Source of the DNA: Legionellales bacterium
Lineage (GTDB): Bacteria > Pseudomonadota > Gammaproteobacteria > JAHCLG01
Direction: 5' to 3'
NCBI GenBank assembly: GCA_026125385.1
Contig: JAHCLG010000009.1
Span: 1-64,000, forward strand
Length of the DNA: 64,000 bases
Shown: piece by piece, positions 44,375 through 55,296 of the stretch
How positions within the stretch are numbered: the stretch's first letter is position 1
Layout of the letters: each line of letters begins with the position of its first letter
Notes under the pieces: model-generated
What the model was told of the DNA's origin: nothing
The model's database searches: none
The model's input: only the letters and a program-made list of their open reading frames with translations
Made by a program: the position numbers and the translations under genes

Positions 44375-45496
44375 ATGAACACTCGCGAACTTTTTCCACT
44401 GGGCAAAGCTTACGGCGATGCCTTTTGTAATCGCTCACACGAAATTGAACAACTCATTGGCCATTTAACCAATGGCAAACATACGTTTATCGTCGCTCCC
44501 AGACGTTATGGAAAATCCAGTCTCTGCGAACAAGTCTTTTTAAAATCACAATTACATTTTACGAAAATCGATTTTCACTTAGCGCTAACCGAAAAAGATA
44601 TCGAACGTTTTATCCTAAACGCAGTGATTCGGCTCATTGGTGAAGCGATTGGTTCCGTCGATAAACTGATTGCCACCATAAAAAAATTAGTCAAAAATTT
44701 AACTCCGAAACTGGCTTTTTCATCCGAACATGTTCGCTTAGAATTAGAGGTGACTAATGCCAGTAGTCCTGCGGAAAATATTGCCGAAAGTTTACTATTG
44801 CTCGATCGCCTTCTCGTCGAAAAAAATCAACGGGCAGCACTGTTACTGGATGAATTTCAAGAAATTGGCGCCATCAAAGAAGCAAAAGGTATCGAGGGTG
44901 CTATCCGCAGTGCCGCTCAAGAAACCAAAAAACTGGCAATGGTTTTTTCGGGCAGCAATCCGCATTTACTCAAACGCATGTTTGAAGATGAACGACGGCC
45001 GCTTTATAAACTGTGTCGCAAATTAGTATTACCCAGAATTTCCAGTGAACATTACCACGTCCACTTAACCAACGCTGCCAAACAGATGTGGGGTAATCCA
45101 CTTCCTTCAGAACTTGTACAAGAAATCATTAACGTTTGTGAATGTCATCCGTATTATATGAATTATTTATGTGATGTAATTTGGTCTTCTACCGAACCTC
45201 CGCAAACAATTGAATCAATTCACCAAGCCTGGCAACGCGTGAGCGAAGAAGAATCGAGTGATTTAATCAAAGATTTTCTGAGCCTACCGGAAAATCAAAA
45301 AAAGGTTGTTAAACACATTGCCAATCAAGGAGGAGCAAATCTCTATTCCAGTGAAGCCGCAAAACTTATGGATATACCGCCTGGTTCCATCCGTGGAGCG
45401 ATTGAACAATTAATTGAAAAAGACTTTATTCAAAAACACGAACATCACTTCTTGCTGATTAATCCGTTATATAAAATGCTCCTTCAAGAGCATTAA
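44375..45496 (+). CDS. AAA+ ATPase of the archaeal-type ATPase family
   Basis: About 373 aa from the ATG at 44375, six bases after GAGGAG. The protein begins with a FxNR-type lead (FCNRSHEIEQLIGHL), then Walker A APRRYGKSSL and Walker B ALLLDEFQEIGAI, with a sensor-like FSGSNPHLLKRM. A winged-helix region (about 300-370) follows. STAND/AAA proteins of this sort (COG1672) occur mainly in archaea and scattered bacteria, often of unknown function. Its end overlaps the ferredoxin gene convergently by four bases. Confidence 0.75.
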   Translation: MNTRELFPLGKAYGDAFCNRSHEIEQLIGHLTNGKHTFIVAPRRYGKSSLCEQVFLKSQLHFTKIDFHLALTEKDIERFILNAVIRLIGEAIGSVDKLIATIKKLVKNLTPKLAFSSEHVRLELEVTNASSPAENIAESLLLLDRLLVEKNQRAALLLDEFQEIGAIKEAKGIEGAIRSAAQETKKLAMVFSGSNPHLLKRMFEDERRPLYKLCRKLVLPRISSEHYHVHLTNAAKQMWGNPLPSELVQEIINVCECHPYYMNYLCDVIWSSTEPPQTIESIHQAWQRVSEEESSDLIKDFLSLPENQKKVVKHIANQGGANLYSSEAAKLMDIPPGSIRGAIEQLIEKDFIQKHEHHFLLINPLYKMLLQEH

Positions 45497-45831
45497 CCTT
45501 TTTGCTCTGGCACCTGTTGCACCGGCATCAGCAGACGCGTAACCAGATTACCATTAATTAAATGTTCTTGAATAATTTCATCGATATCCTGCCGATTGGC
45601 GTAGCGATACCATGTGCCTTCTGGATAAATCACTAAACTGGGGCCTTCTTGACATCGTCCTAAGCAACCCGATTTACTCACTCGAATACCGCCAGCACCA
45701 GCCGGCAATCGTGATTTAATTTCTTGTTTGGCATAAGCACAGATATTTTCTGCATCATGAAGCTGACAACACGCTTTGCCACCCTCACGTAGATTCACAC
45801 AAAAGAATAAGTGCTTGGTATAATAGGCCAT
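45493..45831 (-). CDS. Thioredoxin-like [2Fe-2S] ferredoxin
   Basis: A 112-aa protein of the (2Fe-2S) ferredoxin family with a thioredoxin-like fold: HLFFCVN, GKACCQL, SGCLGRCQEGPSLVIYPEG. The four cysteines are appropriate for a cluster. It is divergent from the GlcF-like gene and may supply electrons to a similar pathway, but the partner is unknown. Confidence 0.85.
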   Translation of the reverse strand: MAYYTKHLFFCVNLREGGKACCQLHDAENICAYAKQEIKSRLPAGAGGIRVSKSGCLGRCQEGPSLVIYPEGTWYRYANRQDIDEIIQEHLINGNLVTRLLMPVQQVPEQKG

Positions 45832-45854
45832 GATTTTTTACCCTAGGACTGCTA

Positions 45855-46973
45855 ATGAACGCTCATGATCCCTTAAAACACGCAATTGCGCAACTGAGTG
45901 AACAATGTGTTAAATGTGGATTGTGTGTAGAACATTGCCCCACCTATACCGTGTATCGTCAAGAAAATGAAAATCCGCGCGGGCGCATTGCGCTGATGCG
46001 CGCACTGGCGGACGATGAAATTACGTTTGATGAAAAAACCACGCAACATTTGGATCATTGTTTAACGTGTTTAGCCTGCGAAAATAAATGCCCATCCAAT
46101 GTTAATTATCACAGCTTAATCACCTTAACTCGGCAATTGCAACAACAAACCCATCCAAAAAAAATTCATTTTTTAATTTCATTGCTACGAAAATTTCCAC
46201 GTCTGGCATTTTATGCTGCGCGTATTTCGCGCCATTTTGGAAATTATTTTCAATTACGTCCATTAAAACCCTGGAAAAATTTACAAGAATATTATCCCGC
46301 CGTTCCAGAAAAAAATAATCTTATTTTTTTATTTCAAGACTGCATTGATCCTGTGTTCGATCGCGAAACTGTGTTTGCAGCAATTAAATTATTAAATCAC
46401 TTAGGTTATTCAGTAAAAATTCCTCAAAAGGTTTGTTGTGGTGCGTTGGATTATCATCAGGGGTTAATGGAAAATTATCAGGCCTATCAACAACAAACGC
46501 TGCAAAAATTTTCACACTATCCCGTTGTCATTTTAAATCCAGCATGCCATCAGCAATTACGCACGTATTTATCAAAAACCTTAGATTTATATCAATTTTT
46601 ATTCGAACATAATATTCAGCAATTGGCTTTTAAGCCATTAAAAGCCACCATTGCATTACACTTGCCTTGCAGCACACACCCAACATTTTCGTCACACTCT
46701 GTCATTGAATCTTTATTAACATTAATTCCCGAATTAACCATTCAATTAATTCCACACCAATATTGTTGTGGCGCTGCTGGAACTAATAGCTTAAATCACC
46801 CTAACATGGCAAAAACATTAGCTAAAAAAATCATCGCTAAGCTTCCCGAACACTGCGATTATTTTGTCACCTTGAATATAGGATGCCAATTACATCTTGC
46901 AAAATTCTTGCCAAAATCGTTAAAAATAATCACCCCCAGTAGTTTACTTGCACAGCAAATTATCACGCCATAA
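45855..46973 (+). CDS. GlcF-like Fe-S oxidoreductase subunit
   Basis: A 372-aa protein. Two ferredoxin-type 4Fe-4S motifs occur near the N-terminus (CVKCGLCVEHCPTY and CLTCLACENKCPSN). Two CCG domains follow (KVCCGALDYHQG and QYCCGAAGTNS), as in the glycolate oxidase iron-sulfur subunit GlcF and the glycerol-3-phosphate dehydrogenase subunit GlpC. No flavin subunit gene is adjacent. The exact substrate is unclear. It is divergent from the ferredoxin gene with about 23 bases between. Confidence 0.8.
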   Translation: MNAHDPLKHAIAQLSEQCVKCGLCVEHCPTYTVYRQENENPRGRIALMRALADDEITFDEKTTQHLDHCLTCLACENKCPSNVNYHSLITLTRQLQQQTHPKKIHFLISLLRKFPRLAFYAARISRHFGNYFQLRPLKPWKNLQEYYPAVPEKNNLIFLFQDCIDPVFDRETVFAAIKLLNHLGYSVKIPQKVCCGALDYHQGLMENYQAYQQQTLQKFSHYPVVILNPACHQQLRTYLSKTLDLYQFLFEHNIQQLAFKPLKATIALHLPCSTHPTFSSHSVIESLLTLIPELTIQLIPHQYCCGAAGTNSLNHPNMAKTLAKKIIAKLPEHCDYFVTLNIGCQLHLAKFLPKSLKIITPSSLLAQQIITP

Positions 46974-47138
46974 TCGCGCACATAAACTATCAACGATCAC
47001 TTACATTAATCACCGTGAATTAAAGCTGTGTTGCCAACATTTTTGGGGCAAAATAAGACTGTCAATGCAAAATCTAAATTTGGCACCGCCTATTTGCTTG
47101 AATACGGAAATCACACAACCATTATGAGGAATGCAAGG

Positions 47139-49916
47139 ATGTCTTTCTCAACCACAGAAAAGAATTTATTTACTATTTTTAACGAATTACACACTCGTTT
47201 ACAAAATTTTATCGAGCAATTTTCGCATTTTAATAACGATTTGCAACAAAACCATGCGCTGTTTCAGCAAGAATTAAATCAGCATAATCGCCAAGCAAAA
47301 GCAAAGTTATTGCAAAATTTACCACAATATAATCAAAGCTGTTGCCAACAAGCACAAGCATGTGCAAACACGCTCGATGAAATCCATCAAGCGCTAGAGG
47401 ATTTATTTCAACAAACCGCACTGCCTAATAAACTTGCTAAAAAAATTACGCGCACATTACAAATCGTGCTCGCGCAACGCCAACAGCAAAAAACAATTTA
47501 TTCATTAATCGATTATTTTAAACAACAAGAAATTCATTGGTACAGTCGCCAACCTGCACCACTGTTACCCAATATTACTTTACCAAGCGCACCTCAAGCG
47601 AATTTAGCGCAATTAAAACGCGATGCTGCCCGTGAGTTATTAAAAATTGGCATTAGTGCGCCAGAACATTTAGTGCAACAACAAGCGGAAATTGAATTAC
47701 ACAATGCCTCGCACGTGATTGTGCGCGAGCTGCCAAGCCTCGCTGAATGGCAACAAGAATGCGTAACGCATTTACAAAAATTAGATGCTTTAACTAAAAA
47801 TCCGCAAACTCATAGCGAATTTCGCCGTTTACACATCGAACGAGAATTACGTCAGTTAAGTATAAAATTGCCCTATCATCGTAGCTGCTGGCAACATTGG
47901 CAAGCCAATATTGCGCAACAATATCATTATTTACAAGAAAATTATTTAACTTTGGCGCAATCCACCAAAGCGGCTCATTCGCAGCAGCGGTTACAAGCAC
48001 TCCAACAACGCCAACAAGCGTTGCATCAGCAATTAACCCATTTGCATCGTATTCGTGAGTTATTTATTCAACTGCAAACTTGGCAACACTATTACGAAAA
48101 AACACCCTCGAATTTGCTAACATCCACTCAACATACAGAATTCTTGGTAAATGTTCAGCAACAATTTCCACAACATCAACAAACACTTACTTTACTCGAA
48201 CAATGGCTCAATGCTTTACCCGAAGACTATCAACGCTGTCACACAGAGTTAGCCAAAACCCAATTTATTCGCCAATTACCGCATTATTTAGAACACTATC
48301 AACGTTCACTGCAACAGGTTCAACAAGAATTAAATCAACAATTAATCCAAATTGAACAATGGCAAATTCGTTTATTTGCAGGACGCGCCGAACAGGAATT
48401 AATGCAATTAGAAGGTATGAATGAATTACGGTTGCAACAACGCCAAGACGAATTAGTAAAATTGTCACAACTACAAACCGACTTACAAACCTTATATGAT
48501 CGATCAATTTATATCAAAGCACAAATTCAAGCGCAAAAACTCTGGTATTACCAACAACAGCAATTGCTATTAACTCAAGATGAACACGAGCAGTTATTAC
48601 AAGATTGTTACACCATCACCCAGCAAATGGCTGTGCGCGAAAAAATTTTAAATCAATATCAACAAGCAATCCAACAACGCGAATTAACTATCGCTCCTGA
48701 AACGCTTTGGCAAATGCAACAAGATTTAATGGCAGAACAACAAACATTAGTCGAATATTGGGAATGCATCGGACATTTTTCTCAACCCGAATTTGCAGAA
48801 TTACGCGCGCATCGCACACGTTTACAACCACAAGCTTCATTGGCGACGGTGAGCTGGTTAGTGGCCGATAAACATCGTTTAAAACAATTATTGTTACAAT
48901 TGCAAACACAGCAATCTACCGTCAATCGAGTATTAGCGTATTATATTGAGCAACGTGCTTGCACTCACATTAATCAGTGCGAAACGCCAAATGAATTGCG
49001 CAAATCATTTCATACGGCAGAGCGCATAGAAAAATCGCTACGTCAACAAACCAAAAATGAATTTTCTAAAGTTACCTTAAGAACGTGGCTCAATGTCGCC
49101 GAACAATTACTCACGAATTATTATAATTTCGATAATTGGCGATTAATGCGGGCGAATATGAAATTATTATTAACGAAAATTAATCGCTTAAACGAAGCCA
49201 TGCACACCGTTCAACAACATCAAGCACAGGCTTATCACGCTTTATTTTCCGCAGGTGGTAACATTAATCCCGATCAACTAGCGCATGCACCGTTAAATTA
49301 TCAGCATAAACACATTCAACAAACCTTAAAAACTCGCAGTAAATGGCAACAGCTCTCACAACAATTACAAGAATTTTTACACGCACTGGATCATACCCGC
49401 CGGAGTTTGATTGAAAGTTTGACTAAGTTAAAACGCTTAAGCCAAGCCAGCACCACCTATTTTTTTGTCAAACCCAATCAACAATCGGCACACGCAGAAT
49501 TAGCACCGCTTTGCCATCCTAAACATTTAACCAATGAATGGCGTTTATTTCACAGCGATACTAAATTGCACGTGCTATTAAAAACGCATCATATTAAATT
49601 ACCCAAACAACCGGCTAATAACCAACAGTTAGCCGAAACCGTCCGCCAAATGGTCGATCAAGGGATCACCAATGGCTGGAAATCGATTCGCTTTAGCGGC
49701 CACAATCAACAATTGATTATGGTAGCCTGCGCCTACGCCAGCGCCTTAAACTTCCCCATCGATTGGGACGCGATTCCCAACGCCAGTTTTCGCGCTACGC
49801 CTCATTTTCAAGCAATGGTGGAAAAGGAAGCTCTGCGGATAGAACAAACGCGGTTACCCGAAGTAACAGAAATGCCAAAACCCAGCGCGCCGGAGCGGGT
49901 TTTGGGGGTGGAGTGA
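47139..49916 (+). CDS. Giant Gln-rich coiled-coil protein (effector candidate)
   Basis: About 925 aa from the ATG at 47139, with GAGGA eight bases upstream; an earlier GTG is less likely. The sequence is dominated by Gln/Leu/Glu heptads throughout (for example QQRLQALQQRQQALHQQL), giving almost continuous predicted coiled coil up to residue about 790. The last 130 residues are less helical, with DQGITNGWKSIRFSG and VMVACAYASALNFPIDW-type strands and a PEVTEMPKPSAPERVLGVE tail. No enzyme motif is recognised. It could be a structural or host-interacting secreted protein. Confidence 0.6.
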   Translation: MSFSTTEKNLFTIFNELHTRLQNFIEQFSHFNNDLQQNHALFQQELNQHNRQAKAKLLQNLPQYNQSCCQQAQACANTLDEIHQALEDLFQQTALPNKLAKKITRTLQIVLAQRQQQKTIYSLIDYFKQQEIHWYSRQPAPLLPNITLPSAPQANLAQLKRDAARELLKIGISAPEHLVQQQAEIELHNASHVIVRELPSLAEWQQECVTHLQKLDALTKNPQTHSEFRRLHIERELRQLSIKLPYHRSCWQHWQANIAQQYHYLQENYLTLAQSTKAAHSQQRLQALQQRQQALHQQLTHLHRIRELFIQLQTWQHYYEKTPSNLLTSTQHTEFLVNVQQQFPQHQQTLTLLEQWLNALPEDYQRCHTELAKTQFIRQLPHYLEHYQRSLQQVQQELNQQLIQIEQWQIRLFAGRAEQELMQLEGMNELRLQQRQDELVKLSQLQTDLQTLYDRSIYIKAQIQAQKLWYYQQQQLLLTQDEHEQLLQDCYTITQQMAVREKILNQYQQAIQQRELTIAPETLWQMQQDLMAEQQTLVEYWECIGHFSQPEFAELRAHRTRLQPQASLATVSWLVADKHRLKQLLLQLQTQQSTVNRVLAYYIEQRACTHINQCETPNELRKSFHTAERIEKSLRQQTKNEFSKVTLRTWLNVAEQLLTNYYNFDNWRLMRANMKLLLTKINRLNEAMHTVQQHQAQAYHALFSAGGNINPDQLAHAPLNYQHKHIQQTLKTRSKWQQLSQQLQEFLHALDHTRRSLIESLTKLKRLSQASTTYFFVKPNQQSAHAELAPLCHPKHLTNEWRLFHSDTKLHVLLKTHHIKLPKQPANNQQLAETVRQMVDQGITNGWKSIRFSGHNQQLIMVACAYASALNFPIDWDAIPNASFRATPHFQAMVEKEALRIEQTRLPEVTEMPKPSAPERVLGVE

Positions 49917-50168
49917 GGAGTAGAATTGACTAGCTTGAGGTAAAGGTGGATATAAAATTAGCAAAATATTACTGACTAAGACCATAAACTGTGATAAAAT
50001 TTTTAATAGGAAACATTTTTTTCTTTAGAATAGATAGACTGTATAAATCTTATATCTAAGCTAAACTATACTCAATTAAAGTTCTAAGAGAGTATACACA
50101 AGGTCATTTCAAGGAACGAAATCTAGAAGTTATAACGAAAAAGTTAGAAAAATGCGAGGTCATCAATT

Positions 50169-53100
50169 ATGGCAGCTGTTAATGTTTTACCCCCCGTTCC
50201 TGATTTAACCAGTAATTACCAACAAGCCTTTGATGCAATATACAAGCAATGTGCTGATTTAAATACTCAAGGCTCTGCTTTAAACGGCCTCGACAATAAA
50301 TTAAAAGTTGAATTAACCGAAATACTAGCACGACTTGACCCTTCCCAGAATCCCAAAATTAACACAGCTCTTTCAAGACAACGCCAAACAATCTTAAGTG
50401 ATTGTTCAGGACTCAACTCTATAGCAGGTTACCACACTCGCCATGAACTGGACTCACTAAACGCCACGGCTACAAAAAAGAAAAAAGCGGTGGAGCGCTA
50501 TTTAAACTGGTCATTAAAAAACACTCAAGCGGATATGGATAGAGCTTTGGAAATCATTAAATCCAAAGAACCAAAGCGTACAGAAGCTGCTAAAAAAACT
50601 ATTGAAGAACAACGTCAAAGTGCTATTGACGCCGCTCAAAAAGCTTACGCTGTTCAAAAAGAAAAATTACAAAAAGAAGCTGCTGACACGGCTATTGCTT
50701 ACTGCACGGCTTTTGGAGGACTTGAGCTCAGTGAGTGGCGTTGGTCAGATACAGGATGGGATTTTGCCTTTGGATTTAGAAAACCAATCAAACGCTGGAT
50801 AAAAACCGGTCTATCAGATGTGGCGGACAGTGTGCGAGCAATTCCATTTGTTGAACGTTCACCAATCCATCGTATCCAGAACGAAGATCCTGAGAATAAG
50901 GAATCTGCGCACATTGAATTTCAAAATCTATTAAAATCGAGTACCAAATCTACCGGTTTACAACTAGCGGTGGGCGGTCAAGGAACAACTCCACTTTGGG
51001 ACATGTTAGAGAACATTAACGCAGTAGATTATCACCAAGCTCACTTACTAGCGAAAGGTGGTGGTACTGCAGGCGGCGATAAATCCCTGACTCTTCAAAC
51101 CAAAGCCAATCAGAATAATTCTTATACCATTTCCTGTCCCGACTTTAACAGTAGTTTATTTGGCCTAGACAAGCTAAGAGCGTCGTGGGCATCTCGCACT
51201 TGGTTAGGTGGTGAAGGACGGATTCATCAGTATAATCGTGACATTTGTAAATATTCTGCGCTTCTTGGGCGCGTTCATCAACCTCATCTTCAAAAAAATC
51301 CATTAAAACCATTAACTGTTCATGTCGATAAATCCACCCTTGACGGAAAACCACTTAGCAATGAAGATAAAATTGCATTAATCATTGCTGCCTCAAACTG
51401 TGGCTACTTGCTAGACCCACCACTTGAAAAATTATTGGAAAAATTACCCGAGACGGTACCTGGTCTCAAAGAACCGATCAAAACTGCAGATTTTATCAAA
51501 AATAAAACAATAGCCGTGCGCCAACATCAACACTACCATCCCAACAAACCAGAAACTCTTGTTGCCGCAATCGACCAATGCACGCTTGAAGCCCCTAATG
51601 AACAAGCTGATCCAGTTAATTTTGCCAAGCTTGCTGACTCAGAACAAGATAAGGTATTTAAAGAAGCACCGGCTGTTGCTTGTGCAGAAATTCTACTGAG
51701 TGAATTAATCAGCACTGAACGCCAACAAAAATTATTAAACTCATTTGTGGATACTTCGCATCTTAAAGTAGCACAAATCATCGATTTTATTTCCGCCGGA
51801 ATTGATTTTACTGATCCCGCAACCACTCAATATGCTCAGCTAATATCTAGCAAACAAGCCCAACTGATTCAAAATCTTTCGCCAAATAATTCACGCACTA
51901 CAGATATCCTGCGTGCCCTGCGCTCTGAAACAAGATTACAATTATTTTACTATGCCCATAAAAACAAAAACGATGCCCTACTTAAACAACTTTACACGGC
52001 AGAACCCGACTTCGCACGCCGAGCAGAAATGCTCATGGGGCTACAGACCGAAGGAGATATAAAAAGTTTTTCAGATGCAAATTCAACAACAGATCGAATA
52101 AATATATTAGCAGCCAAAGGTTTAAGATTGGATGCACTAACAGCCCTTATTAATAACCAAAGTGACTCGCCATTCACTAAAAACCTTGCGAAACATTTAA
52201 CACCCGAAGCATTAGCCCGTATTTATTTTGTTAAATTTAATTCAAACCATAACCTTGATAGTGGAAAAGCATTTTTTGAAGACTTTATTCCCTTTAGTAA
52301 AACGGAGCATAAAAACGCTAAAGAAAAAATTCAACGTTTTTTTAGTGCCCTCACACTGCTCGATAAAACAATGAGTCATGGCCTTCTCAGCGTAGTTGTA
52401 GTCAGTCGAAAAAAAGCTAAAAAAGAATATGCTGAATATTTTGAAGAGCGTTTTACCGAATCACTTAAAAAACCAACACGTGAGATGGAATTATCGGCAA
52501 AAATTGACATCGCTCAATTACCGGATGATGTTTTTAATGAGCTTTCTCCTACAACAATACAAAATCCAGGTATCACTTTATTAAAGACATTTTATGTCTT
52601 TGATAACTCATCCCAAAGTCTTGAGATTTTATTAACCGCCTACAATAAAAATCAAGAAACTGCTAAAACTATTTTTAATACGATATCTCTTAATCAAAAA
52701 TTACTTTTGTTAAGTGACTTTCTCAATGAGAATGGAAAAATCACTCCACAAATTGCCATGCAAACTGCATTATTTACTAATTTAAACGACTCGCAAATTT
52801 GTGACTTATTACGCGAAGTGAGTAAAGATGAATATAATGCACCTAGCGACACCTACACCCAACGTCTTGCCATCATTGGACTATTTCATCGGTTAAATGA
52901 AGATCGCAGAAAAGCCATCATCCAACACCTTCACGCGAGTGAAAATGTCGCACAAATTCTTCATAAAACAGGTGGTCATATTACTAGTAAGGCACTGCAT
53001 AAAAAAATTACAGAAGGGGCTGATGGTTATGGGGCAGATGTGGGTACCTTACAACATTTGAATCAGTTGCATGCGGATTTAACTGCTAACAATAATAATG

Positions 53101-55040
53101 TGCCAACCTGGACAGATGTTGTTAATAAGAATGAGCTCAATAATTGGCAAGCGAATAATGGGGACAAACCTACTGTAACAAAATTAAAAGAAATAATTAA
53201 AAAATATATCGATGAAGCCCGAGAATCCTATATCAATGCAATTTTACTTGCCCCAGATGAGGCAACAAAAGCAGCTGTCATTACTGATTACGAAAACTTT
53301 TTAACACAAAAAGCAATTATTTTGGAGAAATTAAACTCTAATGACCAAACAAACGTGCAAGATGCTTTGGATGCCATAAATACAATTAAAAGTCATTTTG
53401 CTGATGATCAATCTTTACAAAATTGCAGTAAGAGCATGTCACATCAAGCCGCAGATAAGGATCATTCCGCAGCTACACAGTATTTATTGCACGCTCAAAC
53501 TTTTATACAGGGTAATAAAACCAATCCCCAGCTTGTTGCTCAATTTTTGCTAGATTTTTATCAGATACATAGCGAAGTTGCTAATGGATATAATGTAGAC
53601 AATAACCATGTAGATGATATTGCTTCTATTCATAATAAATTCAAAATAAATAATAGCATTCTCTTTACAGCTAATAACGAATTAATAATAACAACGGAAG
53701 AAATGGCAAAAATCCTAGAGCAACTTTATCTTATTAAAGAAAAAGAACATGATCCTACAAAGAAAACTCAAATTGAAGCGCGTTTAAAAGAAATTCTAAT
53801 TAATATTAATGCGAATACTCTAGCAACTATTATGGCAAACATGTCTAACTCTACCGCTATATCAGCCTTATATAAAACTTACGCTGAAGATGCTAATGGC
53901 TTAAATAGTCAAGTGGATGGTGAAGCTACCTTTCTTAGAACGCTCTTAACCCCTCCTAATAACAATGTATCTGCTAGCTGGTATACTCAAGCAGAGCGTA
54001 ATGCCAAAATAATTTTTAAATCACGTGATGACAATAGCCAAAATGCTATTTGGAATGTGCTTGTTGATTATCATCAACAAAATAATAACGCATTATCTAA
54101 ACGAGTACTAAAAACTTTATTTGGTGTTTTAAATACATCAAAACAACAAGCAAAAACAACACAAAATCTTGACTTGCGTGGAAATATTGAGCATTTTGAT
54201 GTGGATCATAGTTATAATGAAAATGATTATAATTTTAATAATGCTAATCCAGACCAGGCAGCCTCAATAAAAGCATCAGCAGATCGCATTCTTGCCTGTT
54301 TAAGCTCGCCCGACATTACACCCGAACGTGCCGATGAATTGATTTTTCATACTAACAACTGGAAGGTAGCTGGCGTAGGCACTGATGATAACAATGCGAA
54401 AATTGATCAAACTCCAGATAACTATGCTTCCAAAAAAGGGATACCCTACTATATTATTGAGCATCTTCCATTTGCCAAAATGGCAGTAGCAGTTCGAACG
54501 CTTTCTAATTATCAGAAACGAGTATTGCTACTCAATGATAAAATGGATGAGTTGTATAATTCTGGTAACTTAGCAACCTTCCTCATAAACTTTCGTCAAG
54601 GCAGAGATCCAGATAATTGGAATATAACTAAAGCTATGCAAGCTCAACATATGTTAGCTCGACTTTATGAAAAATGGCATGCAAGTCCAGAGAAAATTCT
54701 TGAGGTTTTAACTGAGTTAGCCAATCGGGATGATAAGGATAGTTTAGATACTCTACGTGAAATGTTAATTGCAAAAGCCCCTTATAAACTGGCAGATGGT
54801 GATCAAAACAGAGAAATCGATATAAATAGCCCAATTTTAGCAGCGGATCAAATAGCAAAAATTATTGAAGACTCCAAAGCTACGCCAGCTAGAAAGCAAG
54901 AGATATTTGGTCATCTTCCACATAATGGTACTCTACGAAATGATGTTCTTACTGCACTCACTGCTAAAACAAAAGCACAGGTATTAGGACATCCAGAAGA
55001 AGAATTATCCGCCAATAATGCCAAGAAAAACCGTAGCTAG
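50169..55040 (+). CDS. Giant 1623-aa hypothetical protein (effector candidate)
   Basis: One uninterrupted frame with a GAGGT ribosome binding site eight bases before ATG. An N-terminal coiled coil (about residues 100-175, KKKKAVERYLNWSL ... KEKLQKEAADT) is followed by a compact region with SEWRWSDTGWDFAFGFRKPI. The rest is long helical repeat-like sequence without named domains and with Asn-rich loops. The end, GHPEEELSANNAKKNRS, has a short Glu run reminiscent of the E-block signal of Dot/Icm substrates. The TAG stop falls inside a degenerate REP copy. Function unknown; secretion is inferred. Confidence 0.65.
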   Translation: MAAVNVLPPVPDLTSNYQQAFDAIYKQCADLNTQGSALNGLDNKLKVELTEILARLDPSQNPKINTALSRQRQTILSDCSGLNSIAGYHTRHELDSLNATATKKKKAVERYLNWSLKNTQADMDRALEIIKSKEPKRTEAAKKTIEEQRQSAIDAAQKAYAVQKEKLQKEAADTAIAYCTAFGGLELSEWRWSDTGWDFAFGFRKPIKRWIKTGLSDVADSVRAIPFVERSPIHRIQNEDPENKESAHIEFQNLLKSSTKSTGLQLAVGGQGTTPLWDMLENINAVDYHQAHLLAKGGGTAGGDKSLTLQTKANQNNSYTISCPDFNSSLFGLDKLRASWASRTWLGGEGRIHQYNRDICKYSALLGRVHQPHLQKNPLKPLTVHVDKSTLDGKPLSNEDKIALIIAASNCGYLLDPPLEKLLEKLPETVPGLKEPIKTADFIKNKTIAVRQHQHYHPNKPETLVAAIDQCTLEAPNEQADPVNFAKLADSEQDKVFKEAPAVACAEILLSELISTERQQKLLNSFVDTSHLKVAQIIDFISAGIDFTDPATTQYAQLISSKQAQLIQNLSPNNSRTTDILRALRSETRLQLFYYAHKNKNDALLKQLYTAEPDFARRAEMLMGLQTEGDIKSFSDANSTTDRINILAAKGLRLDALTALINNQSDSPFTKNLAKHLTPEALARIYFVKFNSNHNLDSGKAFFEDFIPFSKTEHKNAKEKIQRFFSALTLLDKTMSHGLLSVVVVSRKKAKKEYAEYFEERFTESLKKPTREMELSAKIDIAQLPDDVFNELSPTTIQNPGITLLKTFYVFDNSSQSLEILLTAYNKNQETAKTIFNTISLNQKLLLLSDFLNENGKITPQIAMQTALFTNLNDSQICDLLREVSKDEYNAPSDTYTQRLAIIGLFHRLNEDRRKAIIQHLHASENVAQILHKTGGHITSKALHKKITEGADGYGADVGTLQHLNQLHADLTANNNNVPTWTDVVNKNELNNWQANNGDKPTVTKLKEIIKKYIDEARESYINAILLAPDEATKAAVITDYENFLTQKAIILEKLNSNDQTNVQDALDAINTIKSHFADDQSLQNCSKSMSHQAADKDHSAATQYLLHAQTFIQGNKTNPQLVAQFLLDFYQIHSEVANGYNVDNNHVDDIASIHNKFKINNSILFTANNELIITTEEMAKILEQLYLIKEKEHDPTKKTQIEARLKEILININANTLATIMANMSNSTAISALYKTYAEDANGLNSQVDGEATFLRTLLTPPNNNVSASWYTQAERNAKIIFKSRDDNSQNAIWNVLVDYHQQNNNALSKRVLKTLFGVLNTSKQQAKTTQNLDLRGNIEHFDVDHSYNENDYNFNNANPDQAASIKASADRILACLSSPDITPERADELIFHTNNWKVAGVGTDDNNAKIDQTPDNYASKKGIPYYIIEHLPFAKMAVAVRTLSNYQKRVLLLNDKMDELYNSGNLATFLINFRQGRDPDNWNITKAMQAQHMLARLYEKWHASPEKILEVLTELANRDDKDSLDTLREMLIAKAPYKLADGDQNREIDINSPILAADQIAKIIEDSKATPARKQEIFGHLPHNGTLRNDVLTALTAKTKAQVLGHPEEELSANNAKKNRS

Positions 55041-55072
55041 GATCGAAGCACAGCGAACTCGAAATCCAGCCC

Positions 55073-55245
55073 GTAGCCTGGAACGAAGCGCAGCGGAGAT
55101 CCAGGATCAGAACATTAATAAAACTCTGATCCCAGATCTAGCATTTTTATATTTCGATTATGGATCGCATCAAAGCGGAGACCCAGGATCGGTATTTTTT
55201 CATAGTGCTAATCCTGGATCTCCGCTTCGCTCCGTTCCAGGCTAC
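55073..55245. repeat. REP cluster A
   Basis: A left arm GTAGCCTGGAACGAAGCG at 55073 and the inverted right arm CGCTCCGTTCCAGGCTAC ending at 55245 frame GATCCAGGATC-type palindromes. More degenerate copies extend to 55033 and 55267. The cluster lies between the giant gene and the next minus-strand gene, both of which end near it. Confidence 0.85.
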
Positions 55246-55296
55246 GGCTGCGCTTCATTCCAGACTACATTAAGTTACATCAAGCCCGGCAATACG

